From Cryobacterium sp. PAMC25264 (GTDB lineage: Bacteria; Actinomycetota; Actinomycetes; Actinomycetales; Microbacteriaceae): a DNA stretch of 64,000 nt. Where the stretch lies: NCBI RefSeq assembly GCF_019443325.1, contig NZ_CP080383.1:1612001-1676000 (forward strand). Reading direction: 5' to 3'. The translations under genes were made by a program, and so were the position numbers. The notes beneath the pieces were generated by a model. It saw nothing but the letters and a program-made list of their open reading frames with translations. It was not told the origin of the DNA and ran no database searches. Every line of letters starts with the position of its first letter. Position 1 is the stretch's first letter. Positions 1 through 8,658 of this stretch are shown here, piece by piece.

Positions 1-980
1 TGGCCGGGCTCCCCCGCGCTCCGCCCGTCGATGTGGCGTGAGTAGTTCTCGATGCCGGAGCAGAAACCGATCTGCTCCATCATCTCCAGGTCGAACGAGG
101 TGCGCATCCGCAGGCGTTGCGCCTCCAGCAGCTTGCCCTCACGTTCCAGCTGACCCAGTCGTTCGGCCAGTTCCTCCTGGATGGTGCCCATCGCCCGCTG
201 CATCACATCAGTGCTGGCGACGTAGTGCGACCCGGGGAAGACCGAGACGGCATCGAGTTTCTTGACGACATCGCCCGTGAGCGGATGCAGGCTGTACAGC
301 GCCTCGATCTCATCGCCGAACATCTCGATACGGATGGCGAGTTCTTCATACATCGGGATGATCTCGATGGTGTCGCCGCGCACCCTGAAGTGCCCGCGTG
401 AGAAGTCGACGTCGTTGCGCTGGTACTGCATGGCCACGAACTTGCGGATCAACCAGTCCCGGTCGACCTTCTGGCCAACCTGCAGGGCCACCATCGCCTC
501 GAGGTACCCCTCCGGGGTGCCGAGGCCGTAGATGCACGACACCGTAGAGACGACGATGACGTCGCGACGGCTGAGCAACGAGTTGGTCGTGGAGTGCCGG
601 AGCCGCTCCACCTCTTCGTTGATCGAGGAGTCCTTCTCGATGAAGGTGTCCGTCTGCGGAACGTAGGCCTCGGGCTGGTAGTAGTCGTAGTAGGAGACGA
701 AGTATTCGACGGCGTTGTTGGGCATCAGCTCGCGGAACTCGTTGACGAGTTGGGCCGCGAGGGTCTTGTTGTGCGCGAGAACCAGCGTCGGACGCTGCAC
801 CTGCTCGATCAACCACGCCGTGGTCGCGGACTTTCCGGTGCCGGTGGCACCGAGCAACACGATGTCGGTCTCACCGGCGTTGATTCGGCCGGCCAGCTCG
901 GCGATGGCACCGGGCTGGTCACCACTGGGGGTGTATTCGCTCACGACCTCGAAAGGGTGAACGGAACGGGTAGCTTCCAT
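1..980 (-). CDS. uvrB: UvrABC excinuclease subunit B (N-terminal part, cut by window edge)
   Basis: UvrB is the damage-verifying, DNA-loading subunit of nucleotide excision repair; it works with UvrA and UvrC in the cytoplasm. The window holds about 326 N-terminal residues of a protein usually near 690; the rest lies beyond base 1. Visible are the Walker A motif GATGTGKS (residues 44-51), the helicase motif with HNKTLAAQL around 70-78, and the tyrosine-rich beta-hairpin [12 protein letters not shown] (97-108) that probes damaged strands. The ATG at 980 was chosen because the family N-terminus begins here and a TAGACT hexamer lies six bases upstream, suggesting a leaderless mRNA (a GGAAG close to the ATG could also serve as a weak ribosome site). 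That hexamer overlaps the stop codon of coaE upstream. Identification is certain; only the 3' part is unseen. Confidence 0.97.
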   Translation of the reverse strand, partial: MEATRSVHPFEVVSEYTPSGDQPGAIAELAGRINAGETDIVLLGATGTGKSATTAWLIEQVQRPTLVLAHNKTLAAQLVNEFRELMPNNAVEYFVSYYDYYQPEAYVPQTDTFIEKDSSINEEVERLRHSTTNSLLSRRDVIVVSTVSCIYGLGTPEGYLEAMVALQVGQKVDRDWLIRKFVAMQYQRNDVDFSRGHFRVRGDTIEIIPMYEELAIRIEMFGDEIEALYSLHPLTGDVVKKLDAVSVFPGSHYVASTDVMQRAMGTIQEELAERLGQLEREGKLLEAQRLRMRTSFDLEMMEQIGFCSGIENYSRHIDGRSAGEPG

Positions 981-986
981 GCTTCC

Positions 987-992
987 AGTCTA
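987..992 (-). promoter_or_regulatory. uvrB -10 element, leaderless type
   Basis: On the minus strand TAGACT is followed by six bases and the uvrB ATG at 980, placing the expected transcription start at or beside the start codon. It overlaps the coaE stop codon. No convincing -35 was seen. Confidence 0.5.
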
Positions 993-1652
993 AGGAGCCC
1001 CACCGACACTCGGGTCGGCGGACGCCTCGGTCGCCTCAGGGTGGGCGTCGTGGTGGGACCGCAGTTTGCGTTTCCACAGCCTGTCCACCTGGCTGAGGGT
1101 GGCGTCGAGGGACCCGGTCGAGTCGATGACGGCGTCGGCCACGGCCAGGCGCTCGTCGTCTCCGGCCTGAGCGGCGATGCGGCTCCGCGCGTCGGCCTCG
1201 TTCATGCCGCGCAGCTCCACCATGCGGCTTACCCGGGTTTCGGCATCGGCGTGCACGACGACGATGAGGTCGAACGGGTGGCCGACGGAGGCCTCGACCA
1301 GCAGGGGCACGTCGTAGACCACGACGACGTGCGGGTTGGCCCGCTCGGCCGCGTCGATGGCCTGCGCGGACAGGGCTCGAACGGCGGGGTGCACAATCTG
1401 GTTGAGCAGGTTGAGCGCGGCCGGGTTTCCGAAGACGATGGCGCCCAGGGCCGCCCGGTTGAGGCTACCGTCGGCGTTGGCGACCTCGTCGCCGAAGACC
1501 TCGATCACGTGCGCCAGCGCATCCGTGCCCGGTGCGACGGCCGCTCTGGCCAGCTGATCGGCGTCGATCACCACTGCTCCGTGCTCGCCGAAGCGCTTGG
1601 CCACGGTGCTCTTCCCCGATGCGATCCCGCCGGTCAACCCAATCAAGTACAC
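990..1652 (-). CDS. coaE: dephospho-CoA kinase
   Basis: CoaE phosphorylates the 3'-hydroxyl of dephospho-CoA with ATP, the last step of coenzyme A synthesis. The 220-residue protein matches the family size. The P-loop GGIASGKS is at residues 8-15, followed by the conserved VIDADQLAR segment (about 28-36) and the typical VYDVPLLVE segment in the core. The C-terminal tail rich in H, E and A is probably non-catalytic. The start is GTG at 1652: there is no Shine-Dalgarno, but TAGCAT lies exactly six bases upstream, so translation is probably leaderless. An ATG a few bases upstream is out of frame. The gene sits between rpsA and uvrB on the same strand, an order common in Actinobacteria. CoaBC, an earlier enzyme of the same pathway, is encoded near 33 kb. 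Confidence 0.96.
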   Translation of the reverse strand: MYLIGLTGGIASGKSTVAKRFGEHGAVVIDADQLARAAVAPGTDALAHVIEVFGDEVANADGSLNRAALGAIVFGNPAALNLLNQIVHPAVRALSAQAIDAAERANPHVVVVYDVPLLVEASVGHPFDLIVVVHADAETRVSRMVELRGMNEADARSRIAAQAGDDERLAVADAVIDSTGSLDATLSQVDRLWKRKLRSHHDAHPEATEASADPSVGGAP

Positions 1653-1658
1653 GGCCCC

Positions 1659-1664
1659 ATGCTA
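1659..1664 (-). promoter_or_regulatory. coaE -10 element, leaderless type
   Basis: TAGCAT on the minus strand ends six bases before the coaE GTG start. A weak CTGACG lies about 15 bases further upstream and could act as a poor -35. Confidence 0.5.
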
Positions 1665-1762
1665 ACGAACGCACCGGAACGTCAGCCGTGGGGCCCGCCG
1701 CAGTGGGCGAACGTGCACAGCGGGAAAGGCCGCGGAGCTGCGGCGGACACGACGGTTAACCG

Positions 1763-1796
1763 GCACAGGCCGGACCCCGACGGGTCCGGCCTGTGC
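1763..1796 (-). terminator. intrinsic terminator-like hairpin after rpsA
   Basis: A perfect 15-bp inverted repeat (gcacaggccggaccc and its complement) encloses a four-base loop, 28 bases downstream of the rpsA stop. There is no strong T tract, as is common for high-GC Actinobacteria. Confidence 0.75.
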
Positions 1797-1824
1797 GGCT
1801 CCGGCCAGAGCCGGAGGGATACTG

Positions 1825-3282
1825 CTAGTTGTTGCTGCTGAGCTTCTCGCGCAGGGCGGCAAGCGCCTCGTCGTCCGCGAGGGTGCCGGCTCCGGCGGTC
1901 TCGCTGGAGAACGAGTTGCCAGCGGCGGACGCGACATCGCCGGGGGCGATGATCTCGTCGTTCGCGGATGCGACCTGCTTCTTGTGAGCTTCCCAGCGAG
2001 CCTGGGCTGCAGCGTAGTCCTGCTCCCACTTCTCGCGCTGGGTCTCGAAGCCTTCGCGCCACTCGTTGGTCTCCGGGTCGAAGCCCTCGGGGTACTTGTA
2101 GTTGCCCTGGTCGTCGTACTCGGTGAGCATTCCGTAGAGTGCAGGGTCGAACTCGGTGCCCTCGGGGTCGACACCGTCGTTGGCCTGCTTGAGGCTCAGC
2201 GAGATACGGCGACGCTCCAGGTCGATGTCGATGACCTTGACGAACACCTCGTCGCCGACCGAGACAACCTGCTCGGCGAGCTCAACGTGCTTGCCGGACA
2301 GCTCGGAGATGTGCACGAGGCCCTCGATGCCCTCTGCGACGCGAACGAACGCACCGAAGGGAACGAGCTTGGTGACCTTACCCGGTGCAACCTGGCCGAT
2401 GGCGTGGGTGCGGGCGAAGACCTGCCACGGGTCTTCCTGCGTGGCCTTGAGCGACAGGGACACGCGCTCGCGGTCCAGGTCGACCTCGAGGATCTCGACG
2501 GTGACTTCCTGACCGACCTCGACGACCTCGCTGGCGTGCTCGATGTGCTTCCAGCTGAGCTCGGAGACGTGAACCAGACCGTCAACGCCACCCAGGTCGA
2601 CGAACGCACCGAAGTTGACGATCGACGAGACGACGCCCTTGCGGACCTGTCCCTTCTGGAGGTTGTTGAGGAAGGTGGTGCGGCTCTCGGACTGGGTCTG
2701 CTCGAGCAGTGCGCGACGCGACAGGACCACGTTGTTGCGGTTCTTGTCGAGTTCGAGGATCTTGGCCTCGATCTCCTGGCCCAGGTACGGGGTCAGGTCG
2801 CGAACACGGCGAAGCTCAATGAGCGACGCGGGCAGGAAGCCACGCAGGCCGATGTCGACGATGAGACCGCCCTTGACGACCTCGATGACCGATCCGGTGA
2901 CAACTCCGTCGGATTCCTTGATCTTCTCGACGTCGCCCCATGCACGCTCGTACTGAGCGCGCTTCTTCGACAGGATGAGACGGCCTTCTTTGTCTTCCTT
3001 CTGAAGTACGAGGGCCTCGACCAGGTCGCCGACCTTGACAACCTCGGAAGGGTCAACGTCGTGCTTGATGGAAAGTTCGCGGGAGGGGATGACACCCTCG
3101 GTCTTGTAGCCGACGTCGAGGAGGACCTCGTCGCGGTCGATCTTCACGACGGTGCCCTCGATGAGGTCTCCGTCGTTGAAGAATTTCAGAGTCTTTTCGA
3201 CCGCGGCAAGGAAGTCTTCAGCAGATCCGATGTCGTTGATGGCGACCTGCTTGGGTGCCCGTTCGGTCGTTGCGATTGTCAT
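1825..3282 (-). CDS. rpsA: 30S ribosomal protein S1
   Basis: S1 binds mRNA on the 30S subunit and helps initiate translation. The 485-residue protein has four S1 (OB-fold) domains at roughly 38-105, 123-193, 209-278 and 295-365, with the last two carrying the classic GAFVDLGG/GAFVRVAEG-GLVHISEL pattern. This four-domain form is standard for Actinobacteria, compared with six domains in E. coli. The C-terminal 120 residues are low in structure and rich in E, A and N. The start ATG at 3282 is preceded by GGAG about 11 bases upstream and by a leader of roughly 100 bases. A strong hairpin follows the gene. The sequence uses AAG, CTC and GTC heavily, as expected of a highly expressed gene. Confidence 0.98.
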   Translation of the reverse strand: MTIATTERAPKQVAINDIGSAEDFLAAVEKTLKFFNDGDLIEGTVVKIDRDEVLLDVGYKTEGVIPSRELSIKHDVDPSEVVKVGDLVEALVLQKEDKEGRLILSKKRAQYERAWGDVEKIKESDGVVTGSVIEVVKGGLIVDIGLRGFLPASLIELRRVRDLTPYLGQEIEAKILELDKNRNNVVLSRRALLEQTQSESRTTFLNNLQKGQVRKGVVSSIVNFGAFVDLGGVDGLVHVSELSWKHIEHASEVVEVGQEVTVEILEVDLDRERVSLSLKATQEDPWQVFARTHAIGQVAPGKVTKLVPFGAFVRVAEGIEGLVHISELSGKHVELAEQVVSVGDEVFVKVIDIDLERRRISLSLKQANDGVDPEGTEFDPALYGMLTEYDDQGNYKYPEGFDPETNEWREGFETQREKWEQDYAAAQARWEAHKKQVASANDEIIAPGDVASAAGNSFSSETAGAGTLADDEALAALREKLSSNN

Positions 3283-3392
3283 GTAGTAGTTGCTCCAGGA
3301 TGGACATATTCGGGCCAGAAGGGAGGTTAGTGCGATTTACTATGATGTTTCCGCGACTGGCAGCGGCTAATTCGTCACAAGCGTGACAGTAA

Positions 3393-3422
3393 AGCTTAGC
3401 TGTTTCGGGGCGGGCCGGGCAA
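3393..3422 (-). promoter_or_regulatory. candidate rpsA promoter
   Basis: On the minus strand TTGCCC (3417-3422) is followed after 18 bases by TAAGCT (3393-3398). Transcription would start near 3386, giving a leader of about 100 bases. Between it and the gene is a small inverted repeat, gtcac-aagc-gtgac, of unknown meaning. Confidence 0.45.
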
Positions 3423-3518
3423 CCCGCCCAACCAGGTATCTCCCCCGACTGGAGAACGCGCGCCAGACCCTCCGATTCCTCGCCCGTCGCGACAGAACTC
3501 GGGAACGTCCCCATCCGC

Positions 3519-3612
3519 TGGTCGAGCCTGTCGAGACCCGGTGACCCGATCCGCGGTCCGTGGATGCGTCAAACCCGCAGGTCGGCCCACGGGGTCTCGA
3601 CGAGCTCGACCA
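3519..3612. repeat. imperfect inverted repeat, TGGTCGAGC...TCGAGACC type
   Basis: The left arm (3519-3539, tggtcgagcctgtcgagac plus cc) is matched by the reverse complement of 3592-3612 in 19 of 21 positions, with about 52 bases between. The arm TGGTCGAGC-TCGAGACC resembles a short intergenic repeat I recall from Microbacteriaceae genomes; that recollection was not checked. No other copy was noticed in this window. Confidence 0.6.
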
Positions 3613-3620
3613 ACGTGAGG

Positions 3621-3640
3621 CCGCGACCCGCGGGTCGCGG
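3621..3640 (-). terminator. perfect 20-bp palindrome after the DUF885 gene
   Basis: The sequence ccgcgacccg/cgggtcgcgg is self-complementary over all 20 bases and lies 11 bases beyond the stop codon of the DUF885 gene. It may end transcription. As a perfect palindrome without a loop it could alternatively be a protein-binding site. Confidence 0.45.
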
Positions 3641-3651
3641 CCAGGCGCGGG

Positions 3652-5328
3652 TCAGGGCTGCAGGGCCGAGCGGAGGGTGTCAAGGCCGACGCCGCCGAGG
3701 TCGAGCGCGCGGCGGTGGAATTCCTTGATGTTGAACGCCGCACCATCCCTGGCTTGTGCCTCGTCGCGCAGCTGCTCCCAAATCCGCTGGCCGATCTTGT
3801 ACGACGGTGCCTGGCCCGGCCAGCCCAGGTAGCGGTTCACCTCGAACCTGACGAATCCCTCGTTCATGTTGACGTTCCGGGCGAGGAAGTCGAAGGCGTA
3901 GTCGGCCGTCCACACCCCTGAGCCGTCCGGGACGGTCTTGCCCAGGTGCACACCGATGTCCAGCACCACCCGCGCCGCACGCATCCGCTGCCCGTCGAGC
4001 ATGCCGAGCCTGTCGGCGGGGTCGTCGAGGTAGCCCAGCTGCTCCATCAGGCGTTCGGCGTACAGGGCCCAGCCCTCGGCGTGGCCGGAGGTGCCGGCCA
4101 GCTGCCTGCGCCAGGTGTTCAACTTGGCCCGGTTGTACACCGCCTGGCCGATCTGCAGGTGGTGACCGGGGATGCCCTCGTGATAGACCGTGGTGAGCTC
4201 GCGCCAGGTGTCGAATTCGGTCACACCGACGGGCGCGGACCACCACATCCGGCCGGGCCGGGAGAAATCGTCGGTCGGGCCTGTGTAGTAGATCCCGCCC
4301 TCCTGGGTGGGTGCGATCATGCACTCCAAACGGCGGATCTCCTCCGGGATGTCGAACTGGGTCTCGCCCAGCTCGGCGACGGCACGGTCGCTGGTCTCCT
4401 GCATCCAGCGCTGCAGGGCGTCGGTGCCGTGCAGCTTGCGGGCCGGATCGGTGTCGAGGAACTCGATGGCCTCCAGCACCGTGGCGCCCGGTGTGATCTG
4501 CCTGGCCACGCTCTCCTGCTCGGCCACCATACGACCGAGTTCCTCGATGCCCCACTCGTAGGTCTCGTCGAGGTCGACGGTGGCGCCGAGGAAGCGGCGT
4601 GAACTGAGCGCGTAGAGGTCGCGGCCGATGCCGTCGACCTCGGTGGCGCGCGGCGCGAGGTCGTCGGCGAGGAACGCCGCGAGTTTGTCGTAGGCCGAGG
4701 CCGCCCGACTGGCCCGTGCTCCGAGGTCGGTGGCCAGGGTGGCCGGAAGCGAGCCGTTCTCCAGACCGGCCTCGGCGACGAAATGATTGAAGAACCCGTC
4801 GTTGGCGGCTGTGCGCCGTACCTGACCGAGCACCTCGACCACCTGGCGCCTGGCCGGGGTGATGCCCTGTTCGATTCCCACACGCAGGGTCTGGATGTAG
4901 CCGTCGATGGCCGAGGGTACGGCCTGCAGCCGCTCGGAGATGTTCTGCCAGTCGGCCACGGTACCGGTGGGCATCAGGTCGAAGACCTCCCGGATCTCCT
5001 GCACCGGGGAGGCGATCACGTTGAGGTCGCGCAGGTGCAGCCCGGCCGCCGAGCTCTCCAGGTCGAGCGCGAGGGTGCTGCCGAGGTCCGTGCGGGTGAC
5101 GACGTCGACGGCATCGACCGGGCTCGCGGCGTCCAGGGCCGCGATGACCTCGGTGGCCGCCTGCACGTACCTGGCGTGCCCGTCGGGCGAGTAATCCGCA
5201 AATCCCGACCCATCCGCGGCCCGGCCGATGTAGGTGCCCACTGTCGGATCGAGGGCGACGAGGGTGTCCACCCACTGCTCGGCGATCTGGTCGACGGGTG
5301 TGGGAGTCCGGTAATCGTTGACAGTCAT
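3652..5328 (-). CDS. DUF885 family protein, putative zinc metallopeptidase
   Basis: This 558-residue protein belongs to the DUF885 family, large alpha-helical proteins with a gluzincin-like core. The decisive motif is HEGIPGHH near residues 381-388, an HExxxHH-like zinc site preceded by the segment ELTTVY. Length and the conserved EGWALYAE segment downstream of the motif also fit the family. No signal peptide or membrane segment is seen, so it is probably cytoplasmic. Substrates are unknown for most members; a peptidase role is inferred from the motif only. The start is ATG at 5328, with TAGGCT exactly six bases upstream and no Shine-Dalgarno, so it is probably leaderless and transcribed alone. 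It lies between polA and rpsA without obvious functional link. Confidence 0.88.
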   Translation of the reverse strand: MTVNDYRTPTPVDQIAEQWVDTLVALDPTVGTYIGRAADGSGFADYSPDGHARYVQAATEVIAALDAASPVDAVDVVTRTDLGSTLALDLESSAAGLHLRDLNVIASPVQEIREVFDLMPTGTVADWQNISERLQAVPSAIDGYIQTLRVGIEQGITPARRQVVEVLGQVRRTAANDGFFNHFVAEAGLENGSLPATLATDLGARASRAASAYDKLAAFLADDLAPRATEVDGIGRDLYALSSRRFLGATVDLDETYEWGIEELGRMVAEQESVARQITPGATVLEAIEFLDTDPARKLHGTDALQRWMQETSDRAVAELGETQFDIPEEIRRLECMIAPTQEGGIYYTGPTDDFSRPGRMWWSAPVGVTEFDTWRELTTVYHEGIPGHHLQIGQAVYNRAKLNTWRRQLAGTSGHAEGWALYAERLMEQLGYLDDPADRLGMLDGQRMRAARVVLDIGVHLGKTVPDGSGVWTADYAFDFLARNVNMNEGFVRFEVNRYLGWPGQAPSYKIGQRIWEQLRDEAQARDGAAFNIKEFHRRALDLGGVGLDTLRSALQP

Positions 5329-5334
5329 GCACAG

Positions 5335-5340
5335 AGCCTA
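5335..5340 (-). promoter_or_regulatory. -10 element of the DUF885 gene, leaderless type
   Basis: TAGGCT on the minus strand is separated by six bases from the ATG at 5328, the same spacing seen before polA and aroQ with the same hexamer. Confidence 0.55.
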
Positions 5341-5380
5341 GAACACGCACCCACCCCAGGACACGGCCGTGACGCCGGCG

Positions 5381-8065
5381 TCAGTGTGCGGCGGCGTCCC
5401 AGTCGGCCCCGCGCCCGACCTGCACGTCCAGCGGCACCAGCAGCTCGGCGGCGGTCTCCATCCTGTGCGTGACGACGGCGCGCAGGGCGTCCCACTCCCC
5501 CGGGGCGACCTCGAAGATCAGCTCGTCGTGCACCTGCAGCATCATGCGGCTGGCCAGGTCCTGGTCGCGCAGGTCAGCGGCGATCCGGTTCATGGCGATC
5601 TTCATCAGGTCGGCCGCCGAGCCCTGGATCGGGGCGTTGAGCGCGGCGCGTTCGGCATTGTCGCGCAGCACCCGGTTGGGGCTGTTCAGCTCGGGGAACG
5701 GCCGGCGCCGGCCGAAGATCGTGGTGGTGTAGCCGTCGATCTTGGCCTGCTCCACGACGCGGCGGAGGTAGTCCCGCACGGCGCCGAACCGGGCGAAGTA
5801 GTCGGCGATGAGCTGCTTGGCTTCCCGGGATTCGATCCGCAGCTGGCGGGACAGGCCGAAGGCGCTGAGCCCGTAGGCGAGGCCGTACGACATGGCCTTG
5901 ACCTTGTTGCGCATCTCCCCCGTCACGTCCTCCGGCGCGACGCCGAAGACCCGGGCGCCGACGAACCTGTGCAGGTCCTCGCCGGCGTTGAACGCCTCGA
6001 TGAGACCGGCGTCCTCCGAGAGGTGCGCCATGATCCGCATCTCGATCTGGGAGTAGTCGGCGGTGAGCAGGCTCTCACTGCCGGGTCCAGCCTGGAACGC
6101 GGCGCGGATGCGGCGGCCCTCCTCGGTGCGGACGGGGATGTTCTGCAGATTCGGGTCGGTAGACGAGATACGCCCGGTGGCGGTGCCGATCTGCACGTAG
6201 GTGGTGTGGATGCGCCCGGTGTCGTCAATGGCCTTGTCGAGGGTTTCCACGATCTGGCGGAGCTTCGTCGCGTCGCGGTGCTTGAGAAGCAGGTCGAGGA
6301 ACGGGTGCGGGTTGCTGGCCTGCAGGTCAGCCAGGGCGCCGGCGTCCGTGGTGAAACCGGTCTTGTTCGCCCGCGTGCGCGGCATACCGAGCTGGTCGAA
6401 CAGGACCTCCTGCAGCTGCTTGGGCGAGCCGAGATTCACCTCCCGGCCGATCTCGGCGTATGCGCCGGCGGCGAGGGTTGCGGCCGTGTCGCCGAGCTGG
6501 GTGGACAGGGCGGCGAGTTCGTCGTGGGCGACCGCCACACCAGCCAGTTCCATGTCGGCCAGGGTCATCAGGGTGGGCATCTCGATGTCGGTCAGCACCG
6601 AGCGGGAGCCCGCGTCGAGCTGGGCGACCAGGGTCGCGGCGAGGCGCACGGTATACCAGGAGTCCACGGCGATGCCCCCGGCGACGCTCTCGTCCGGCAC
6701 GAGCTGGTTGGGGTCGACCACGGGCAGGGTCTCGTCGAGGTAGCGCTTGACGAGGTCGGCCAGGGTCTTGTCCGGGCCGCCGGGCCGTAGCAACCAGCCG
6801 GCCACGAGGGTGTCGATGGCCAGTCCGTCCATACTCAGGCCGGCTCGCGTGAGCGCCTTCACCTGCGGTTTGGCATCGTGCATGACCTTGGGGCTCGGGC
6901 CGGCCAGCCATTCCTCGAGGGGAAGGTAGTCGGCACGGTCGGGCTGCCAGGCCACTGTCGCGATCTCGGTGACCGTGGCCAGGCCGAATCCGATCGGCAG
7001 ACCGTTCTGCATGTCGACGGTGACGGAGATCGCGGTGCCCGCGCGGGTCACCCGGTCCAGCCAGGTGGCCAGTTCCTCGTCCAGCAATTCGCGCTCGACG
7101 GGTGCGCGGGCCGCGTCGGGGGCCTCGGGGGCGGCAACGGCCGCAGCCGGAGTGGCGTCGACACCGTTGCCGTTCCCGGCCTCGATCTTGATCACCCGGT
7201 CGAGCAGGGTTCGGAACTCCAGGCGTCCGAACACGTCGCGCACGGCGTCCTCGTCGATGGGTCCGCGCGCCAGGTCGTCCAGCTCGACGGGCAGGTCCAG
7301 ATCGGTCACGAGCCGGTTGAGCCGGCGGTTGCGGATCGCATTGTCCTTCTGCTCGCGCAGGTTGGCGCCGACCACGCCGGTGATCTCGTCGGCGTGCTCG
7401 AGGATCGCGTCGAGACTGCCGAATCGGTCGAGCCACTTCACGGCGGTCTTCTCGCCGACCTTGCTGATGCCGATCAGGTTGTCGCTGGTCTCCCCCACCA
7501 GCGCGGCGACGTCCGGGTACTGCTCGGGGGCGATGCCGTACTTCTCGCGCACCTTCGCGGGGTCGTACCGGGTCAGAGCCGAGACACCCTGGCTGGCCGG
7601 GTAGAGCAGGGTCACGGTGTCGTTGACGAGCTGGATGGTGTCGCGGTCGCCGGACACGACGTACACGTCGTAGCCCTCTGCTGTGCCGCGCACCGACAGG
7701 GTCGCGAGGATATCGTCGGCCTCGTAGTCGTCCTTGGTGAGCGTGGTGATGTTCATGGCCTTGAGGGCCTCCTGCAGGAGCGGCACCTGGCCCTTGAACT
7801 CGGAGGGAGTGATGGCTCTAGTGCCCTTGTACTCGGGGTAGTCCCTGGTACGGAACGAGAAGCGGGAGATGTCGAAGGCCACGGCGATGTGGGTCGGCTT
7901 CTCATTGCGGAGCAGGCTCAGCAGCATCGACAGGAAGCCGTGGATGGCATTGGTGTGCTGCCCGTCCCTGGTCTGGAAGCTGTCGACGGGGAGGGCATGA
8001 AATGCCCGGTAGGCCAACGAGTGGCCGTCGATGATCATCAGGGTAGGCTTTTTGGATTCCGACAC
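5381..8065 (-). CDS. polA: DNA polymerase I
   Basis: Pol I fills gaps in repair and removes Okazaki primers. The 894-residue protein has an intact 5'-3' exonuclease domain (about 1-300, opening with IIDGHSLAYRAFHA and later DYEADD), a central domain at about 320-490, and a family A polymerase domain to the C-terminus. Motif A (ADYSQIEMR, about 668), motif B (KVKAMSYGLAYG, about 722) and motif C (QVHDELIFE, about 845) are all present. The central domain lacks the acidic DxE of the 3'-5' exonuclease, reading TVDMQN where the catalytic residues should be, so proofreading is probably absent, as known for mycobacterial Pol I. The start is GTG at 8065, six bases after TAGGCT with no Shine-Dalgarno, hence probably leaderless. 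Confidence 0.97.
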   Translation of the reverse strand: MSESKKPTLMIIDGHSLAYRAFHALPVDSFQTRDGQHTNAIHGFLSMLLSLLRNEKPTHIAVAFDISRFSFRTRDYPEYKGTRAITPSEFKGQVPLLQEALKAMNITTLTKDDYEADDILATLSVRGTAEGYDVYVVSGDRDTIQLVNDTVTLLYPASQGVSALTRYDPAKVREKYGIAPEQYPDVAALVGETSDNLIGISKVGEKTAVKWLDRFGSLDAILEHADEITGVVGANLREQKDNAIRNRRLNRLVTDLDLPVELDDLARGPIDEDAVRDVFGRLEFRTLLDRVIKIEAGNGNGVDATPAAAVAAPEAPDAARAPVERELLDEELATWLDRVTRAGTAISVTVDMQNGLPIGFGLATVTEIATVAWQPDRADYLPLEEWLAGPSPKVMHDAKPQVKALTRAGLSMDGLAIDTLVAGWLLRPGGPDKTLADLVKRYLDETLPVVDPNQLVPDESVAGGIAVDSWYTVRLAATLVAQLDAGSRSVLTDIEMPTLMTLADMELAGVAVAHDELAALSTQLGDTAATLAAGAYAEIGREVNLGSPKQLQEVLFDQLGMPRTRANKTGFTTDAGALADLQASNPHPFLDLLLKHRDATKLRQIVETLDKAIDDTGRIHTTYVQIGTATGRISSTDPNLQNIPVRTEEGRRIRAAFQAGPGSESLLTADYSQIEMRIMAHLSEDAGLIEAFNAGEDLHRFVGARVFGVAPEDVTGEMRNKVKAMSYGLAYGLSAFGLSRQLRIESREAKQLIADYFARFGAVRDYLRRVVEQAKIDGYTTTIFGRRRPFPELNSPNRVLRDNAERAALNAPIQGSAADLMKIAMNRIAADLRDQDLASRMMLQVHDELIFEVAPGEWDALRAVVTHRMETAAELLVPLDVQVGRGADWDAAAH

Positions 8066-8071
8066 GGACCC

Positions 8072-8077
8072 AGCCTA
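8072..8077 (-). promoter_or_regulatory. polA -10 element, leaderless type
   Basis: TAGGCT on the minus strand, six bases before the polA GTG. The divergent thioesterase gene begins about 45 bases away on the other strand. Confidence 0.55.
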
Positions 8078-8122
8078 CAAGCCGCATCCCGGCCTGGCTG
8101 AGCCGGCACTCAGAGGGTGGTT

Positions 8123-8563
8123 ATGACCGAACACGACATGCCCGACAGCGGCGCCGACTACCTCGCCTGGACGAAGGCGCGCGGCGCCGGCGACCTCGCC
8201 GACAAGATGGGCATCGAGTTCACCGAGTTCTCGCTCGACCGCGCGGTGGCCAGGATGCCCGTCGAGGGCAACACCCAACCGGCCATGCTGCTGCACGGCG
8301 GCGCGTATGTGGTGATGGGCGAGTCGCTCGGGTCGATGTCGGCGAATCTGCACGCCGGGGCCGGCAAGATCGCGGTGGGTATCGAGATCAACGCCAGCCA
8401 CACCGGCTCCGCCACCTCCGGGTGGGTCACTGCGGTGTGCACGCCCATCCACCTCGGCCGCACGCTCACGACGCACGAGATCGTGGTCACCGACGACCGC
8501 GGCCGGCGCTGCTCCACCATTCGCATCACCAACCTGATCATGGACCGTCCCGCCGGGGCGTGA
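8123..8563 (+). CDS. hotdog-fold thioesterase, PaaI/MenI-like
   Basis: A 146-residue single-domain hotdog thioesterase that hydrolyses acyl-CoA thioesters. The central segment LLHGGAYVVMGESLGS holds the conserved HGG and the catalytic glutamate (GES), and EINASHTGSA follows, the arrangement found in PaaI-type enzymes and YdiI/MenI (1,4-dihydroxy-2-naphthoyl-CoA hydrolase). The exact substrate cannot be told from the sequence; a menaquinone role would suit an actinobacterium but is inference. ATG at 8123 was preferred over GTG at 8117 because AGAGG lies six bases before it. The gene is alone on the plus strand, divergent from polA and convergent with pdtaR, and the two convergent genes share a bidirectional terminator. 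Confidence 0.87.
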   Translation: MTEHDMPDSGADYLAWTKARGAGDLADKMGIEFTEFSLDRAVARMPVEGNTQPAMLLHGGAYVVMGESLGSMSANLHAGAGKIAVGIEINASHTGSATSGWVTAVCTPIHLGRTLTTHEIVVTDDRGRRCSTIRITNLIMDRPAGA

Positions 8564-8591
8564 CCCGGCGGTCGAACCGCGGACGGGCACG

Positions 8592-8626
8592 AAAAAGCGG
8601 GTCCCTCACCGAGGGACCCGCTTTTT
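8592..8626. terminator. bidirectional intrinsic terminator
   Basis: A perfect 16-bp inverted repeat (aaaaagcgggtccctc and its complement) encloses the loop acc, flanked by A and T tracts on both sides. It can end both the thioesterase transcript (plus) and the pdtaR transcript (minus). Confidence 0.92.
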
Positions 8627-8658
8627 TCGTGACGGGGGTTGGTGCGTCGTGGTCCGGG

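Larger units (their letters stand above)
3283..3651. other. intergenic region between rpsA and the DUF885 gene
   Basis: This 369-base gap holds no credible gene. Its right part (rpsA side, 3283-3422) holds the rpsA leader and promoter candidate. Its left part holds a long imperfect inverted repeat and a perfect 20-bp palindrome immediately after the DUF885 gene stop; these are listed separately. Confidence 0.7.
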
